Assembly (NCBI GenBank): GCA_049975425.1
Contig: JBNGDI010000007.1
Coordinates: forward strand, 45,879-109,878
Source: HyVt-105 sp049975425
GTDB lineage: Bacteria > Bacteroidota > Bacteroidia > Bacteroidales > VadinHA17
DNA: 64,000 nucleotides
Direction of reading: 5' to 3'
Shown: in pieces, positions 27,910-37,135 of the stretch
Layout of the letters: every line of letters begins with the position of its first letter
Numbering within the stretch: position 1 is the first letter of the stretch
Made by a program: the position numbers and the translations under genes
Notes under the pieces: generated by a model
The model's input: the letters and a program-made list of their open reading frames with translations, nothing else
Told to the model about the DNA's origin: nothing
Databases searched by the model: none

Positions 27910-28865
27910 CCCAGGTGAAATGCTAATTTATCATTCCATCTTCTTAAATGATAGGCCATCCGCTTCATAGCAAGTGCCCTTTTTTGCCGGATATCCTGTT
28001 TCCCCCACCCTGTTAATACATACCCCAATTGTTTCAGCCATCTGCCTGACAGACATTCCATAGCTGTAATTTCTTCCGGTTTCAACAAACTAACCCATTG
28101 ATCAATCTTGTCACAGTCAGGCTTCTCCGGGATACTCCGGTGAATTGTTTTCATTTCAACAGACATTCTTTCATATAGGTCACCCTGGCTGTTCTCATCC
28201 CACGAGCCGTCAATGCCCAGTATTTCCTCTAACCTGTGCAAAATAATTTGTTGATCACGTATAAATGATTCAAAAAAAATAATCTGTACCAAACCCCGGG
28301 CCACCAGTTTTGACGATTTCCTGACAAACCGGTTCCAATCAAGAGCCGTTTTGACTGGATCTATGCTCATCGGCTCATTCCCGGGTAACATGGGGGTTCT
28401 TTTTTGCGACTCGTATATGGCACGAACATCCCGGATCAGAACCAGAGGATGAAATACCATTCCTGTATGAGCAGCTTTACTTATTTTACCAAAAAGATAT
28501 AATAATCGCTCCGCCTTGAAAAGCACTAGTGTGGCACCAGGTTTTACCTCGTCCCGGTACGCAGTAAGGAATAAGCAAAAAGCTTCCAGATTGGTTGAAG
28601 CCGCTTTTATTCTCTCCCAGTCTGGGTGGTGGCTTCCCTTTCCCCACTCCTTTAATTTATAATCCGTCCCCCATATTTGTTTCAGATGCTCTATCCGATC
28701 GGAAAAACAAAACCCTCCCCCCGGATCTTCCAGGAATTCAGACACAAGGATATCTGCTTCCAGGCAAACCAGGATATTCCCCGAATAACTCAGATGCTGG
28801 GCCAGGTATGTAGACCCCGACCTGTTCATATAGGCAAGCAATATGATATGCGGAAGCTCCTCCAT
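27894..28865 (-). CDS. Sulfotransferase family protein 2
   Basis: A 323-residue protein, a second sulfotransferase-like enzyme. It has HIILLAYMNRSGSTYLAQHL as the P-loop-like PAPS site and VLIRDVRAIYESQ as the second motif. It is only distantly similar to the neighbour at 27001, so the two probably sulfate different positions. Its ATG overlaps the stop of the upstream glycosyltransferase gene by one base (TGATG on the coding strand), indicating translational coupling. Confidence 0.75.
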   Translation of the reverse strand: MEELPHIILLAYMNRSGSTYLAQHLSYSGNILVCLEADILVSEFLEDPGGGFCFSDRIEHLKQIWGTDYKLKEWGKGSHHPDWERIKAASTNLEAFCLFLTAYRDEVKPGATLVLFKAERLLYLFGKISKAAHTGMVFHPLVLIRDVRAIYESQKRTPMLPGNEPMSIDPVKTALDWNRFVRKSSKLVARGLVQIIFFESFIRDQQIILHRLEEILGIDGSWDENSQGDLYERMSVEMKTIHRSIPEKPDCDKIDQWVSLLKPEEITAMECLSGRWLKQLGYVLTGWGKQDIRQKRALAMKRMAYHLRRWNDKLAFHLGCSGK

Positions 28866-30004
28866 CAGGCATGCGGTTTAAAACACGATTCGAAAACCTT
28901 TCTCATCTTTCTTTCAAAATGTTCCATAGAAAATTCCCTGAAAAATCTTTCCCGGGCATGTTGACCCAGTTGCCTGGCTTCCACAGGGTGCCGGCAAAGG
29001 TAAAGGATTGACTCTGCCAGCTCCCGGGCATCGCCTGGACTAACGACCAGGGCTTCCTTCTTATGCTCCAGCATTTCAGGTATTCCACCGATACCTGTAG
29101 TTACAATGGCCATGCCTGCCTGCATGGCTTCCAGGAGTACCAGTGGGAAACATTCCTCGGGAAAATAGGATGGAAACACGAAAAGATCATGGGCTGCAAA
29201 AACTTCTCCCTTCTCATTACCTGCAACGGGTCCGTGTAATACAACCTTTCTGCCAAGCCGGTTATCTTCAATGTACTTTTGGTATTCTCTGTCCGTTTTC
29301 TTTCCTCGCCCCGCTCCGTATGCATGCAACTCAATATCGGGGTTATATTTTAAACAGATTGTCATGGCTTCCAGTAATAACAACAGGCCTTTTTCAGGAA
29401 AAAGATTCGATAGAAAAAGTAACCGGAATGTATGATTTTGTTCTTTCACCACTGGCATATTAAACGTTTCAGCTGTATTTGGCACGACAAAGGCTCCTGC
29501 CAGCTTCGTGATATTCAATGCTGTAATCTCTCTTTTCAGCAAGCCCTCCGTAACATGGATCACACAGGTGTTCCTGAAAACCATCCTGTACCATGTTCTC
29601 ATAAATGGTTTTTTACTCCTTTCCCTGATTCCCCGGTTATTGAGATGCAGCAGAACCGGCACCCTGAACATTTTGATCAGGAACAGGAACACACTGTCAC
29701 GGATCAGCCCGGTACCCACCGGCATAAATGAAAAATAAACAAAATCAGGCCGACTGATAAGTAACTCATAAAACAACCGGGCTTTTACGGTAACAAAGGC
29801 TATAAGCTTTCGGACGCTTATCCGTCGAAGACCTTCAACCGAACCGGAAAATTTCATCCGTACCAGCCGTTTTGAAATGCCCCCATTGATCACCTCGCTG
29901 TTGTAAACAAACCGGTTTGTCAGGCTCACTCCGTGGACAGGTGGTGGCAACTGTATCAGATACAACACCTTCATGTTTACTTGTTCAGGCATAGGTTGTG
30001 TCAT
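28865..30004 (-). CDS. Glycosyltransferase family 4 protein
   Basis: A 379-residue GT-B enzyme. The start at ATG 30004 overlaps the upstream stop (TGA 30003-30001) by four bases; a longer frame to 30028 is open but less likely. It contains PPPVHGVSLTNR (the glycine-rich acceptor loop), a linker, then VVLHGPVAGNEKG, FPSYFPEECFPLVLLEAMQAGMAIVTTGIGGIPEML. The E-x7-E type motif around EECFPLVLLE is the nucleotide-sugar site of GT4 enzymes. It would add a sugar from an NDP-sugar to a lipid-linked glycan on the cytosolic side of the inner membrane. Confidence 0.85.
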   Translation of the reverse strand: MTQPMPEQVNMKVLYLIQLPPPVHGVSLTNRFVYNSEVINGGISKRLVRMKFSGSVEGLRRISVRKLIAFVTVKARLFYELLISRPDFVYFSFMPVGTGLIRDSVFLFLIKMFRVPVLLHLNNRGIRERSKKPFMRTWYRMVFRNTCVIHVTEGLLKREITALNITKLAGAFVVPNTAETFNMPVVKEQNHTFRLLFLSNLFPEKGLLLLLEAMTICLKYNPDIELHAYGAGRGKKTDREYQKYIEDNRLGRKVVLHGPVAGNEKGEVFAAHDLFVFPSYFPEECFPLVLLEAMQAGMAIVTTGIGGIPEMLEHKKEALVVSPGDARELAESILYLCRHPVEARQLGQHARERFFREFSMEHFERKMRKVFESCFKPHA

Positions 30005-31173
30005 AGTAATACGTGCTCCAGGACCCATTGAAAACTCCCCTTCTCATGAATAATTTTTTTGGCATTTTTTCCTATTCTATCTCGTTCCTCCCTGCTGCTC
30101 CCGAATTTTTCTATCAATCCTGGCAACTGGCCTGCTTCTTCATATATGATCATATTCTGGTCATGGCGGCAGAAAGTTTCATCCATACCAGGAAATTTTC
30201 TTACCAGGCAACAGAGTCCGCACGACATTGCTTCCAGCAAGGCATTGGGAAACCCTTCCTTTTCGGCAGAATGTATGAACAGGTCCGAAGCTCTCAGGTA
30301 ATCGGCCACCTGATCAATTTCTCCAGCAAACCGGATACGGTCTCCCAGTATTTTATTTCCCAAATCAACCGTATCCTGAGCCCATTTCCGGTTATGCCAC
30401 AAAAAATGGTTTTCACCGAAACGGTATTCTCCCACAACAACATACAGAAACGGTATTCCCACCTTCTCCAGAGCCATAATAATTTCCCGGTAACCTTTGC
30501 GGGGTATTACAAAACCTGCAGAAACCAGGATAAGGATATCTCCGGGAATGTTCAGCTGCTGCCGCAAGCGTTTCCTTTCATCTTCATCAGCCGGTTTGAA
30601 ATGGCCTGTATCCACCCCCTGCACACCCTCTACACATTTGCCCGAATCAGGGAAATATTGCCGGTAGGATTCGGCAAATTGCCGGTTGATAGAAAAATAC
30701 ACATCCACTCCCCTGAATAACAACCTGTATAACATCCGGAGCATTTTCCCCTTTTTCTCCATCAATGAATACAGATCATCCACCCCCGGCAACAGAGGGC
30801 GGAATATCACTCTTTTCTTCATGAATCGGCCCAGCATAAGGATTGTTTCATAGGCAGGGATCCTTGTCCCATATACCACCAGAATATCGTTTCGGAAAAC
30901 ATAATAAATATAATTGGGTAATATGATGAGTAAAGACAGTATCTTACTGAACACGTTTATGGGGAAATAGGGAATCCGGTGAATGGAAACACCTTCCACT
31001 TCTTCTGTGCCTTTACGCTCCATATTCCTGTTAAAAGTAAGAACCGCAACCGGATGCCCTTCATCCGCAAGAAACCTGGCAAAACAAAATGCATTCTTCC
31101 CGCTTCCTGAAGAAGCAGGATATGTATAGGTGGTTATCAGCAGTATTTTCCCGTATTGAAATGACTTTACCAT
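30001..31173 (-). CDS. Glycosyltransferase family 4 protein
   Basis: A 390-residue GT-B glycosyltransferase: LLITTYTYPASSGSGKNAFCFARFLADEGH at the acceptor end, a hydrophobic stretch near residue 75-95 that may hold it at the membrane (FSKILSLLIILPNYIYYVF), LILVSAGFVIPRKGYREIIMAL, and the NDP-sugar site IHSAEKEGFPNALLEAMSCGL. It is the first glycosyltransferase of the leftward operon, 81 bases after the deacetylase. Donor and acceptor are unknown. Confidence 0.85.
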   Translation of the reverse strand: MVKSFQYGKILLITTYTYPASSGSGKNAFCFARFLADEGHPVAVLTFNRNMERKGTEEVEGVSIHRIPYFPINVFSKILSLLIILPNYIYYVFRNDILVVYGTRIPAYETILMLGRFMKKRVIFRPLLPGVDDLYSLMEKKGKMLRMLYRLLFRGVDVYFSINRQFAESYRQYFPDSGKCVEGVQGVDTGHFKPADEDERKRLRQQLNIPGDILILVSAGFVIPRKGYREIIMALEKVGIPFLYVVVGEYRFGENHFLWHNRKWAQDTVDLGNKILGDRIRFAGEIDQVADYLRASDLFIHSAEKEGFPNALLEAMSCGLCCLVRKFPGMDETFCRHDQNMIIYEEAGQLPGLIEKFGSSREERDRIGKNAKKIIHEKGSFQWVLEHVLL

Positions 31174-31254
31174 ACTAGGGTATTCGTCTTTTTTCGTGTG
31201 CCGGTTATTATCGTCAAACCGGATTCCGATTGTACGGATGCATACACAAGCAAG

Positions 31255-31875
31255 TTAAGGAAAATCATTGCCCGAAAAATACCGTCCGGTTTTTTTTATC
31301 TCCCGAAAGGTTTTCTCAAGCAATTCGCGCCGCTCCGTATTTTTATATGCTGCATCGTGAAACACAAATATTCCCCCCTCACTTAAATACAACTTCAGCT
31401 TTCCCCATATTTCCCTATCACTTGCCTGATTATTGAAATCGTATACCAGCCATGACCACATGATAATCCGCCAGGTCTTCCTGAGCCGGACATACTGTTG
31501 GGGCGTCAACCTTCCATAAGGGGGCCTGAACAGATTCCCGGGTATAAGGGAATTCCCTCTCTCCACATTTTCCAAATACTTGTTTATGGGAGTTTCCCAT
31601 CCGTCGGGATGGTTGTATGTATGATTCCCAACCCGGTGTCCTTCCTCTATGATCCTGCAAAACAACTCAGGATACTGTTCCACCCTTTCCCCCAGGCAGA
31701 AAAACAGTGCTTTTAACCGGTAATCTCTCAAACCGTCGAGTATCCACTCCGTAGCCACGGGCACGGGACCGTCGTCAAAAGTCAGAAGTATTTCCTTCCT
31801 GTTCCCGGGCAGATTCCACACTACTCCGGGAAAAAGTTTCCTGAGCAGTACCGGTGAACGGCTTACCCCCCTCAA
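31255..31875 (-). CDS. Polysaccharide deacetylase family protein (NodB-type, CE4)
   Basis: A 206-residue protein that is a bare NodB domain. The motifs are ILLTFDDGPVPVATEWIL (Asp-Asp for metal binding and catalysis), GNHTYNHPDGW (the HxxxH metal ligands) and FRPPYGRLTP. It would remove N-acetyl groups from a sugar polymer with a bound metal ion. No signal peptide is evident, but the N-terminus is short and basic. The start overlaps the end of the DUF2723 gene by four bases, so the two are translationally coupled. Confidence 0.85.
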   Translation of the reverse strand: MRGVSRSPVLLRKLFPGVVWNLPGNRKEILLTFDDGPVPVATEWILDGLRDYRLKALFFCLGERVEQYPELFCRIIEEGHRVGNHTYNHPDGWETPINKYLENVERGNSLIPGNLFRPPYGRLTPQQYVRLRKTWRIIMWSWLVYDFNNQASDREIWGKLKLYLSEGGIFVFHDAAYKNTERRELLEKTFREIKKTGRYFSGNDFP

Positions 31876-34800
31876 GGTGAGATATTATATAGGTTTATGA
31901 GATGCTGAAACGTGTCAAGTATTTCTGCCCTTAACTGCTCATCCCCGTATTGTGTGACAATGGTTGTCAGTTGCTGTAAAATGTGCATATCCAGCTGCAA
32001 AATATCCAGCACGGAATTCTGCTTGTCCTGGTCAAGCCTGAGAATGTATCTGACTTCCTCGTCGAACATCTTCACCATTGCACGCAGCATGGCATCGGCC
32101 CTTTCTGTGTTATTCAGCTTATAGAGATTCTCAACCGTCCTCAGGCTGAAATAGTTGTACGGAACCCGTTCATTGGGAAAAAGTTCCAGGGCTCTGTCCA
32201 TAACTCTCTGAGCCGAATCCAGTTTTTCCTCTTTTATTAATTCTTCCGCTAGGCGGTTGAAATGGTATCTGAAATTGGACAACATTCGAAGGTTGTTCTC
32301 ATCAAGGTATACATCCGGATCGGTTACCCCTCCCCATCTGAATTTTTCCATGATATTCTTGTACATCACCGATGTTTCAATCCTTCCCAGTTCTGCTCCT
32401 CCGGCCTCTGTCAGAATGGGAACTACCCGGTAAGCCAGACCATCCAGTTGAAAGAATGGTTCAAGTCCCAGGTATGAACTGCGGGGAACGGTAACGGCAA
32501 AATATACCGGCCGTTCCCACCGGTTAGTAGCCATCAGGTCAAGGATCATCAAATCATTTTTGTACAACATATTCCTGTTGATTTCCCAATCGAGATAGGG
32601 TAGAACCTCATCCCGGGCATCGGTTGAAACGGTCTCGTTTTGCAGCACCTTTACCGTATCCACGGGTATTCTCAACTTTCCGGTGGGAGAAAAATGCAAG
32701 CGTTCCCCACGCATAAAGGGTGAAGGGGTCTGGGTGCGGGGATCATCACTGGCAATGAAATCGAATACCTGGTTGATATCCTGGAAACCCCGAAGCCTTT
32801 CGCTTTCCTGTATCAGCACAATATCACGTGTTCCTTTCCTGTATTGTTTTTCTTCAAGGGAAAAAGGTACGGGCGGAGAATCATACGCCCTGGCTTTCAT
32901 CTGGGTAATATACCAGTCGGCTCCCAAATAACTCAGGTTCACCACCCTCACATCCGTCCGGATTCCTTCCACATCCTGAACATACCACAGGGGGAAGGTA
33001 TCATTATCCCCGTTGGTAAATAATATGGCATTTTGATCGCATGAATTGAGGTAATTGGCTGCAAAATCACGCGCACTATACCGTTTCGCCCGGTTATGGT
33101 CGTCATAATTCTCTGTGAACATAAGCAGCGGTACCGGTAACGGAAGGATCAGGGCCATCACAGCGGCCGGTATTTCTTTTAATAATTTCAATCCGAACAT
33201 ATACAGGTATCCTACACTCATACCAATCCAGATCGAAAAAGCGTAGAAAGAACCCGCATAAGCATAGTCTCTTTCCCTGGGCTGATGGGGCCACTGATTC
33301 AGATAAATTACAATGGCCACACCCGTCATCAGGAAGAGCAACATGATGACCCAGAAATCTTTTACATTCTTCCGGTACAGGAACACCATTCCCAGAATGC
33401 CCAGCAGCAGGGGCAACATGTAATATCTGTTACGGGCAGGATTATTTCTGTATGTTTCCGGAATATCCTCCTGAGGGCCCAGTCTGGGATTATCAACAAA
33501 GGAAATTCCACTGATCCAGTTTCCGTCAAGCACATTCCCGTGCCCCTGTATATCGTTTTGCCGTCCGCTGAAATTCCACATGAAGTACCTGAAATACATA
33601 TGCCCCAGCTGGTAACGGAAAAAAAACCTCAGATTTTCTCCAAAAGTAGGTTTCACCAGCACATTATTTCCCTCGGAATAACCCTGCACGGTGATTCTTT
33701 CTCCTTTAACCTTTCCCCAGTCTTTGTAATCCTGAATATGCTGGTCTTCATTTCTCGACCACATTCTGGGGAAAATAGTCACAAACCGGGGGTCGTAAAC
33801 ATATTCGGGATCACGCGCTGCTACGACATACCGACCGTCTTCCTGCACATAGGTCGGTTTCCCTTCCTTCACATCGATAACCGGAGCATTGTAATACGGA
33901 CCCTTTAACAATGGAGATGCCTGATATTGTTCTCTGTTCAGGTATTTCAGAAGGGAAAAAACATTCTGGGGATTATTCTGGTCCATAGGTGGATTGGCCG
34001 ATGAACGGATAATGATCAGGGCATAGGAAGAATATCCTATCAGCACTACCGTAAATGCCAGCAGGAGAGTATTCGCTGTCACTTTCCCTTTGATATGTGT
34101 ATAATACAATCCGGCTGCTATCAGAAAGATCACCAGGATAAGGTAAAAAATCACCCCGGAATGGTAAGGAAGGGAGAGTCCGTTAACAAACAGTAATTCA
34201 AACCATGAAGCAACTTTCACAAATCCCGGAATTAAAAAGTAGATCATAAAGCCCAGAATAACCATAGATGCCAGAAGGGCAATCACAATACCATTCCGGG
34301 TTGGTTTGTATTTCCTGAAATAGTATACCATGGCAATGGCAGGAATGGCCAGAAGGTTCAGCAGGTGAACCCCAATGGATAACCCCATCAGATAGGCAAT
34401 CAGCAAAAGCCATCTGCTGGAGGACGGTTCGTCTGCTCTTTCTTCCCATTTCAGAATGGCCCAGAAAACAACGGCAGTAAAAAGTGACGAAAGGGCATAT
34501 ACTTCTCCTTCCACGGCCGAGAACCAGAAAGTATCTGAAAAAGAGTAGGCCAGAGAACCGATCAAACCTGATCCGAGAACGGCAATCATGCGACCGGTAG
34601 AAATCTTGCCATTCTTCAGCAGAATTTTATTCATCAAATGGGTAATGGTCCAGAAAAGGAACAGAATGGTCAGTGCACTGGCCAGCGCCGACATGGCATT
34701 GATCATCATGGCTACTCGGGAAGGATCCCCGGCAAACAGACTGAAAAACCGGCCCAGTAGCAGAAAAAAGGGCGCTCCGGGAGGATGGCCCACCTGCAGC

Positions 34801-34934
34801 TTATAAGCAGCTCCTATAAATTCACCACAATCCCAGAAACTGGCCGTGGGCTCCATGGTGGTGAGATACAATACTGCCGCCACCGTGAAAACAAACCAAC
34901 CTGTCAATGAATTGAATAATTTGTAACGATCCAT
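31872..34934 (-). CDS. DUF2723 family integral membrane protein (GT-C-like)
   Basis: A 1020-residue membrane protein. The N-terminal part has TMEPTASFWDCGEFIGAAYKLQVGHPPGAP, where the aspartate and glutamate after the first helix are the hallmark of DUF2723, followed by about a dozen helices to residue 640. The C-terminal 380 residues are soluble, with ILFTNGDNDTFPLWYVQD and a helical tetratricopeptide-like tail. The family is distantly related to lipid-dependent protein O-mannosyltransferases of the GT-C class. It could attach glycans to secreted proteins, or work on the polymer made by this operon; either is inferred. It is the first gene of the leftward operon. Confidence 0.8.
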   Translation of the reverse strand: MDRYKLFNSLTGWFVFTVAAVLYLTTMEPTASFWDCGEFIGAAYKLQVGHPPGAPFFLLLGRFFSLFAGDPSRVAMMINAMSALASALTILFLFWTITHLMNKILLKNGKISTGRMIAVLGSGLIGSLAYSFSDTFWFSAVEGEVYALSSLFTAVVFWAILKWEERADEPSSSRWLLLIAYLMGLSIGVHLLNLLAIPAIAMVYYFRKYKPTRNGIVIALLASMVILGFMIYFLIPGFVKVASWFELLFVNGLSLPYHSGVIFYLILVIFLIAAGLYYTHIKGKVTANTLLLAFTVVLIGYSSYALIIIRSSANPPMDQNNPQNVFSLLKYLNREQYQASPLLKGPYYNAPVIDVKEGKPTYVQEDGRYVVAARDPEYVYDPRFVTIFPRMWSRNEDQHIQDYKDWGKVKGERITVQGYSEGNNVLVKPTFGENLRFFFRYQLGHMYFRYFMWNFSGRQNDIQGHGNVLDGNWISGISFVDNPRLGPQEDIPETYRNNPARNRYYMLPLLLGILGMVFLYRKNVKDFWVIMLLFLMTGVAIVIYLNQWPHQPRERDYAYAGSFYAFSIWIGMSVGYLYMFGLKLLKEIPAAVMALILPLPVPLLMFTENYDDHNRAKRYSARDFAANYLNSCDQNAILFTNGDNDTFPLWYVQDVEGIRTDVRVVNLSYLGADWYITQMKARAYDSPPVPFSLEEKQYRKGTRDIVLIQESERLRGFQDINQVFDFIASDDPRTQTPSPFMRGERLHFSPTGKLRIPVDTVKVLQNETVSTDARDEVLPYLDWEINRNMLYKNDLMILDLMATNRWERPVYFAVTVPRSSYLGLEPFFQLDGLAYRVVPILTEAGGAELGRIETSVMYKNIMEKFRWGGVTDPDVYLDENNLRMLSNFRYHFNRLAEELIKEEKLDSAQRVMDRALELFPNERVPYNYFSLRTVENLYKLNNTERADAMLRAMVKMFDEEVRYILRLDQDKQNSVLDILQLDMHILQQLTTIVTQYGDEQLRAEILDTFQHLINLYNISP

Positions 34935-35007
34935 ATTTTTTCCAATTGTTCAGGAACAAAGAACGAAAAAAAAGATGAAACCGCATCAAATGCTCATACC
35001 TGCTTCC

Positions 35008-36135
35008 TTACAATTTTTTTCGCAGAAGGGAAAAGCATCCTGTGTAATGAAGGTATACTCCGTGACTGAAATCGACCCCGTACCGGCTATCCCAGAAAGG
35101 CTCAAACCTTACCGACAACCAGATCCCTTTCATTATCCGTATATCTTTCTTGAGCCGGAGAATAAAAAGATCCCTTTTCTTCTCCGTATATCCCTCACGG
35201 TTCACTTTCCGGCTCACGGAAGAAAACAGGGGATCACCAAATTCGGCATAATAGGAATCCCCTTTCCAGTAAGATAGTGCCCCATCAACCACCACAGTAT
35301 TTAAAAAAGCTTCCATGTACAGGCCCCATCCTTTCCTAAAAGGATTGATTCCCCCTTCGCTGGCCTGACGGCTCAGATGTAACTGGGTTTCCACCCCTGC
35401 AGAAGTAATCCACTCAGAATACCGGCTCATCAGAGTATATCCGGCTCCCGCCGCAGCATTCCATAAGGTATATACCGGCAGTCCGGAAACATCGATCTGC
35501 CCGCCATAATGACAAGCCGTAACCAGCATGGATACATTTATTCTGGTACGACCGGTATTCACCGGCGACCATATCCCGTGAAAACCACCCCATATTTTTT
35601 CCTGTTCATCATCGTATCTTTCTATCATCTGTTCCCAGTGCATCCAGGTGTCAAAAAACAGGTTCTCTTTTGATACGATCGACTGCATACCGAATTCAAG
35701 AGGATCGGTCAATGATCTTTCAAATGAATATACCGGCTGGGGGAGGCGGTGAAAATGATTCCCCCTGATCCTGCCCAGCTGCGTTTCCATTCCCCATGTC
35801 TTAAACCTGACACCCACCACAGGATAAATTTCCGGATAACCGGACTTCCCAAACTCCTGATTCATGAAAAAACCTGCATGCAGAGACACATCTTTCCCCG
35901 GAAGATAAATCAATGAGGGAAATAAATGGTTCCCTGTAAGAGTATATCCGTCGGCAAAAGGATTAAAATATTCGTTATTCCGGAAATAAAATAAATGATC
36001 AATTCCAAGAAACAGATTCCCGGCAACACTATCGGGAAAAGCATGTTCATTCAGGAATACCCGGTTATCCCACTGTGCCTTTGCGGGCACAGGCCAGAGC
36101 AGACCCATTCCAAGGAAAACAAAAAATCTTCTCAT
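35008..36135 (-). CDS. Exported protein of unknown function, probably an outer-membrane barrel
   Basis: A 375-residue protein with a signal peptide (MRRFFVFLGMGLLWPVPAKA). It has many short alternating strands rich in Tyr, Trp and Phe (YFRNNEYFNPFADGYTLTGN, FLNTVVVDGALSYWKGDSYY, IWLSVRFEPFWDSRYGVDF) and ends in GVYLHYTGCFSLLRKKL. I do not recognise a named family. The build suggests a porin-like outer-membrane protein of 12 or more strands. Its ATG overlaps the stop of the glycosylase gene by four bases, so it is expressed from the O-antigen ligase operon. Confidence 0.65.
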   Translation of the reverse strand: MRRFFVFLGMGLLWPVPAKAQWDNRVFLNEHAFPDSVAGNLFLGIDHLFYFRNNEYFNPFADGYTLTGNHLFPSLIYLPGKDVSLHAGFFMNQEFGKSGYPEIYPVVGVRFKTWGMETQLGRIRGNHFHRLPQPVYSFERSLTDPLEFGMQSIVSKENLFFDTWMHWEQMIERYDDEQEKIWGGFHGIWSPVNTGRTRINVSMLVTACHYGGQIDVSGLPVYTLWNAAAGAGYTLMSRYSEWITSAGVETQLHLSRQASEGGINPFRKGWGLYMEAFLNTVVVDGALSYWKGDSYYAEFGDPLFSSVSRKVNREGYTEKKRDLFILRLKKDIRIMKGIWLSVRFEPFWDSRYGVDFSHGVYLHYTGCFSLLRKKL

Positions 36136-36656
36136 CCACTAGTTTTTTCAACAAAAAACCTCCAGGGTACGTTTTTCCAGTATTCTCCGGCATAGTCAAT
36201 TCCAATGCGTGGCGCGGTTTTAATTTCAAAGGAATTAACTCCTTCCGTCAGCCAAATACTCTCTGACCGGCACAAATCTTCCCCCAGAAAAGCCCTGTCG
36301 ATATCCAGGCGGCGTGTCAGCCTTCCCGGTCCGTTTACTCCTTCCAGACCACGTATCAGGACAGCCTGAGGTTGGCCTGCTTTGCCTGTCACAATATTGA
36401 GCATCCAGTGAATTCCGTATATAAGATAAATATACAACAATCCTCCCGGTTCGTACATGATCTGGTTCCGGGGAGTACGACCCTTACTGGCATGGCAGGC
36501 CATGTCCTCTTCTCCCCGGTATGCTTCCACTTCGGTTATCATAAAGTTTTCAATCCGGCCATCGGGATACTTTCTGACAAGAAATTTGCCCGGTAGTCCT
36601 CGAGCCACCTCCAGCACATCTCTTTCGAAAAATTCCCTATCCAATCTTACTTTCAT
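36132..36656 (-). CDS. DNA-3-methyladenine glycosylase (AAG/MPG type)
   Basis: A 174-residue member of the AAG family, slightly shorter than usual. Landmarks are RELARGLPGKFLVRK-like start (here VARGLPGKFLVRK), the catalytic TEVEAYRGEEDMACHASKG and the DNA-intercalating YLIYGIHWMLNIVTG. It flips alkylated or deaminated purines out of DNA and excises them. It lies five bases after the deaminase gene and overlaps the barrel-protein gene by four bases. A repair enzyme in a glycan operon is odd, but compact Bacteroidota operons often mix functions. Confidence 0.9.
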   Translation of the reverse strand: MKVRLDREFFERDVLEVARGLPGKFLVRKYPDGRIENFMITEVEAYRGEEDMACHASKGRTPRNQIMYEPGGLLYIYLIYGIHWMLNIVTGKAGQPQAVLIRGLEGVNGPGRLTRRLDIDRAFLGEDLCRSESIWLTEGVNSFEIKTAPRIGIDYAGEYWKNVPWRFFVEKTSG

Positions 36657-36661
36657 CCTGT

Positions 36662-37135
36662 TCAGTATTCAATCCGGTCTTCCCATTCAAGCCAGGCCCT
36701 GAAAGCCTCTCCGGCTTCTTCCTGCATCATTTGTTCCGCCGGAAGGTCTCGTTTTTCCGGAGGAAGCGACATTTCATGGTAGATATAATTATCCCTGAAA
36801 CCCGCCCTTTCCGCATCTTCCCTTGAAGCCGCATAGTAAATTTTTCTTATCCCGGCCCAGTAAATTGCCCCCAGGCACATGGGACAGGGCTCGCAACTGC
36901 AATAAATTTCACAGTCATTCAACTCAGGTGTGTCCAGTATCTTGCTGGCATTTCTGATCGCCTGGATTTCCGCATGGGCAGTTGGATCATGAGTGCCAAG
37001 TACCTCGTTCACACCCGTTGAGATGATCTGCCCGTCGCGGGCAATTACAGCCCCGAAAGGACCTCCGTGGTTCCGTACATTCTCAACCGACAGCCTGACG
37101 GCTTCCCGCATTATATCTTCCCTTGATTTTTTCAT
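36662..37135 (-). CDS. Nucleoside/guanine deaminase-type cytidine deaminase fold protein
   Basis: A 157-residue zinc deaminase. Zinc ligands are His54 in HAEIQAI and Cys84 and Cys87 in PCPMC, with Glu56 as proton shuttle. The sequence GGPFGAVI and IYWAGIRKIYYAASREDAERAGF fits guanine deaminases of this fold (guanine to xanthine). A tRNA adenosine deaminase is less likely, because the C-terminal 'W-x-x-R-I-E-Y' tail matches guanine deaminases. Its start lies inside the end of the O-antigen ligase gene, giving an unusual 53-base overlap. Confidence 0.8.
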   Translation of the reverse strand: MKKSREDIMREAVRLSVENVRNHGGPFGAVIARDGQIISTGVNEVLGTHDPTAHAEIQAIRNASKILDTPELNDCEIYCSCEPCPMCLGAIYWAGIRKIYYAASREDAERAGFRDNYIYHEMSLPPEKRDLPAEQMMQEEAGEAFRAWLEWEDRIEY

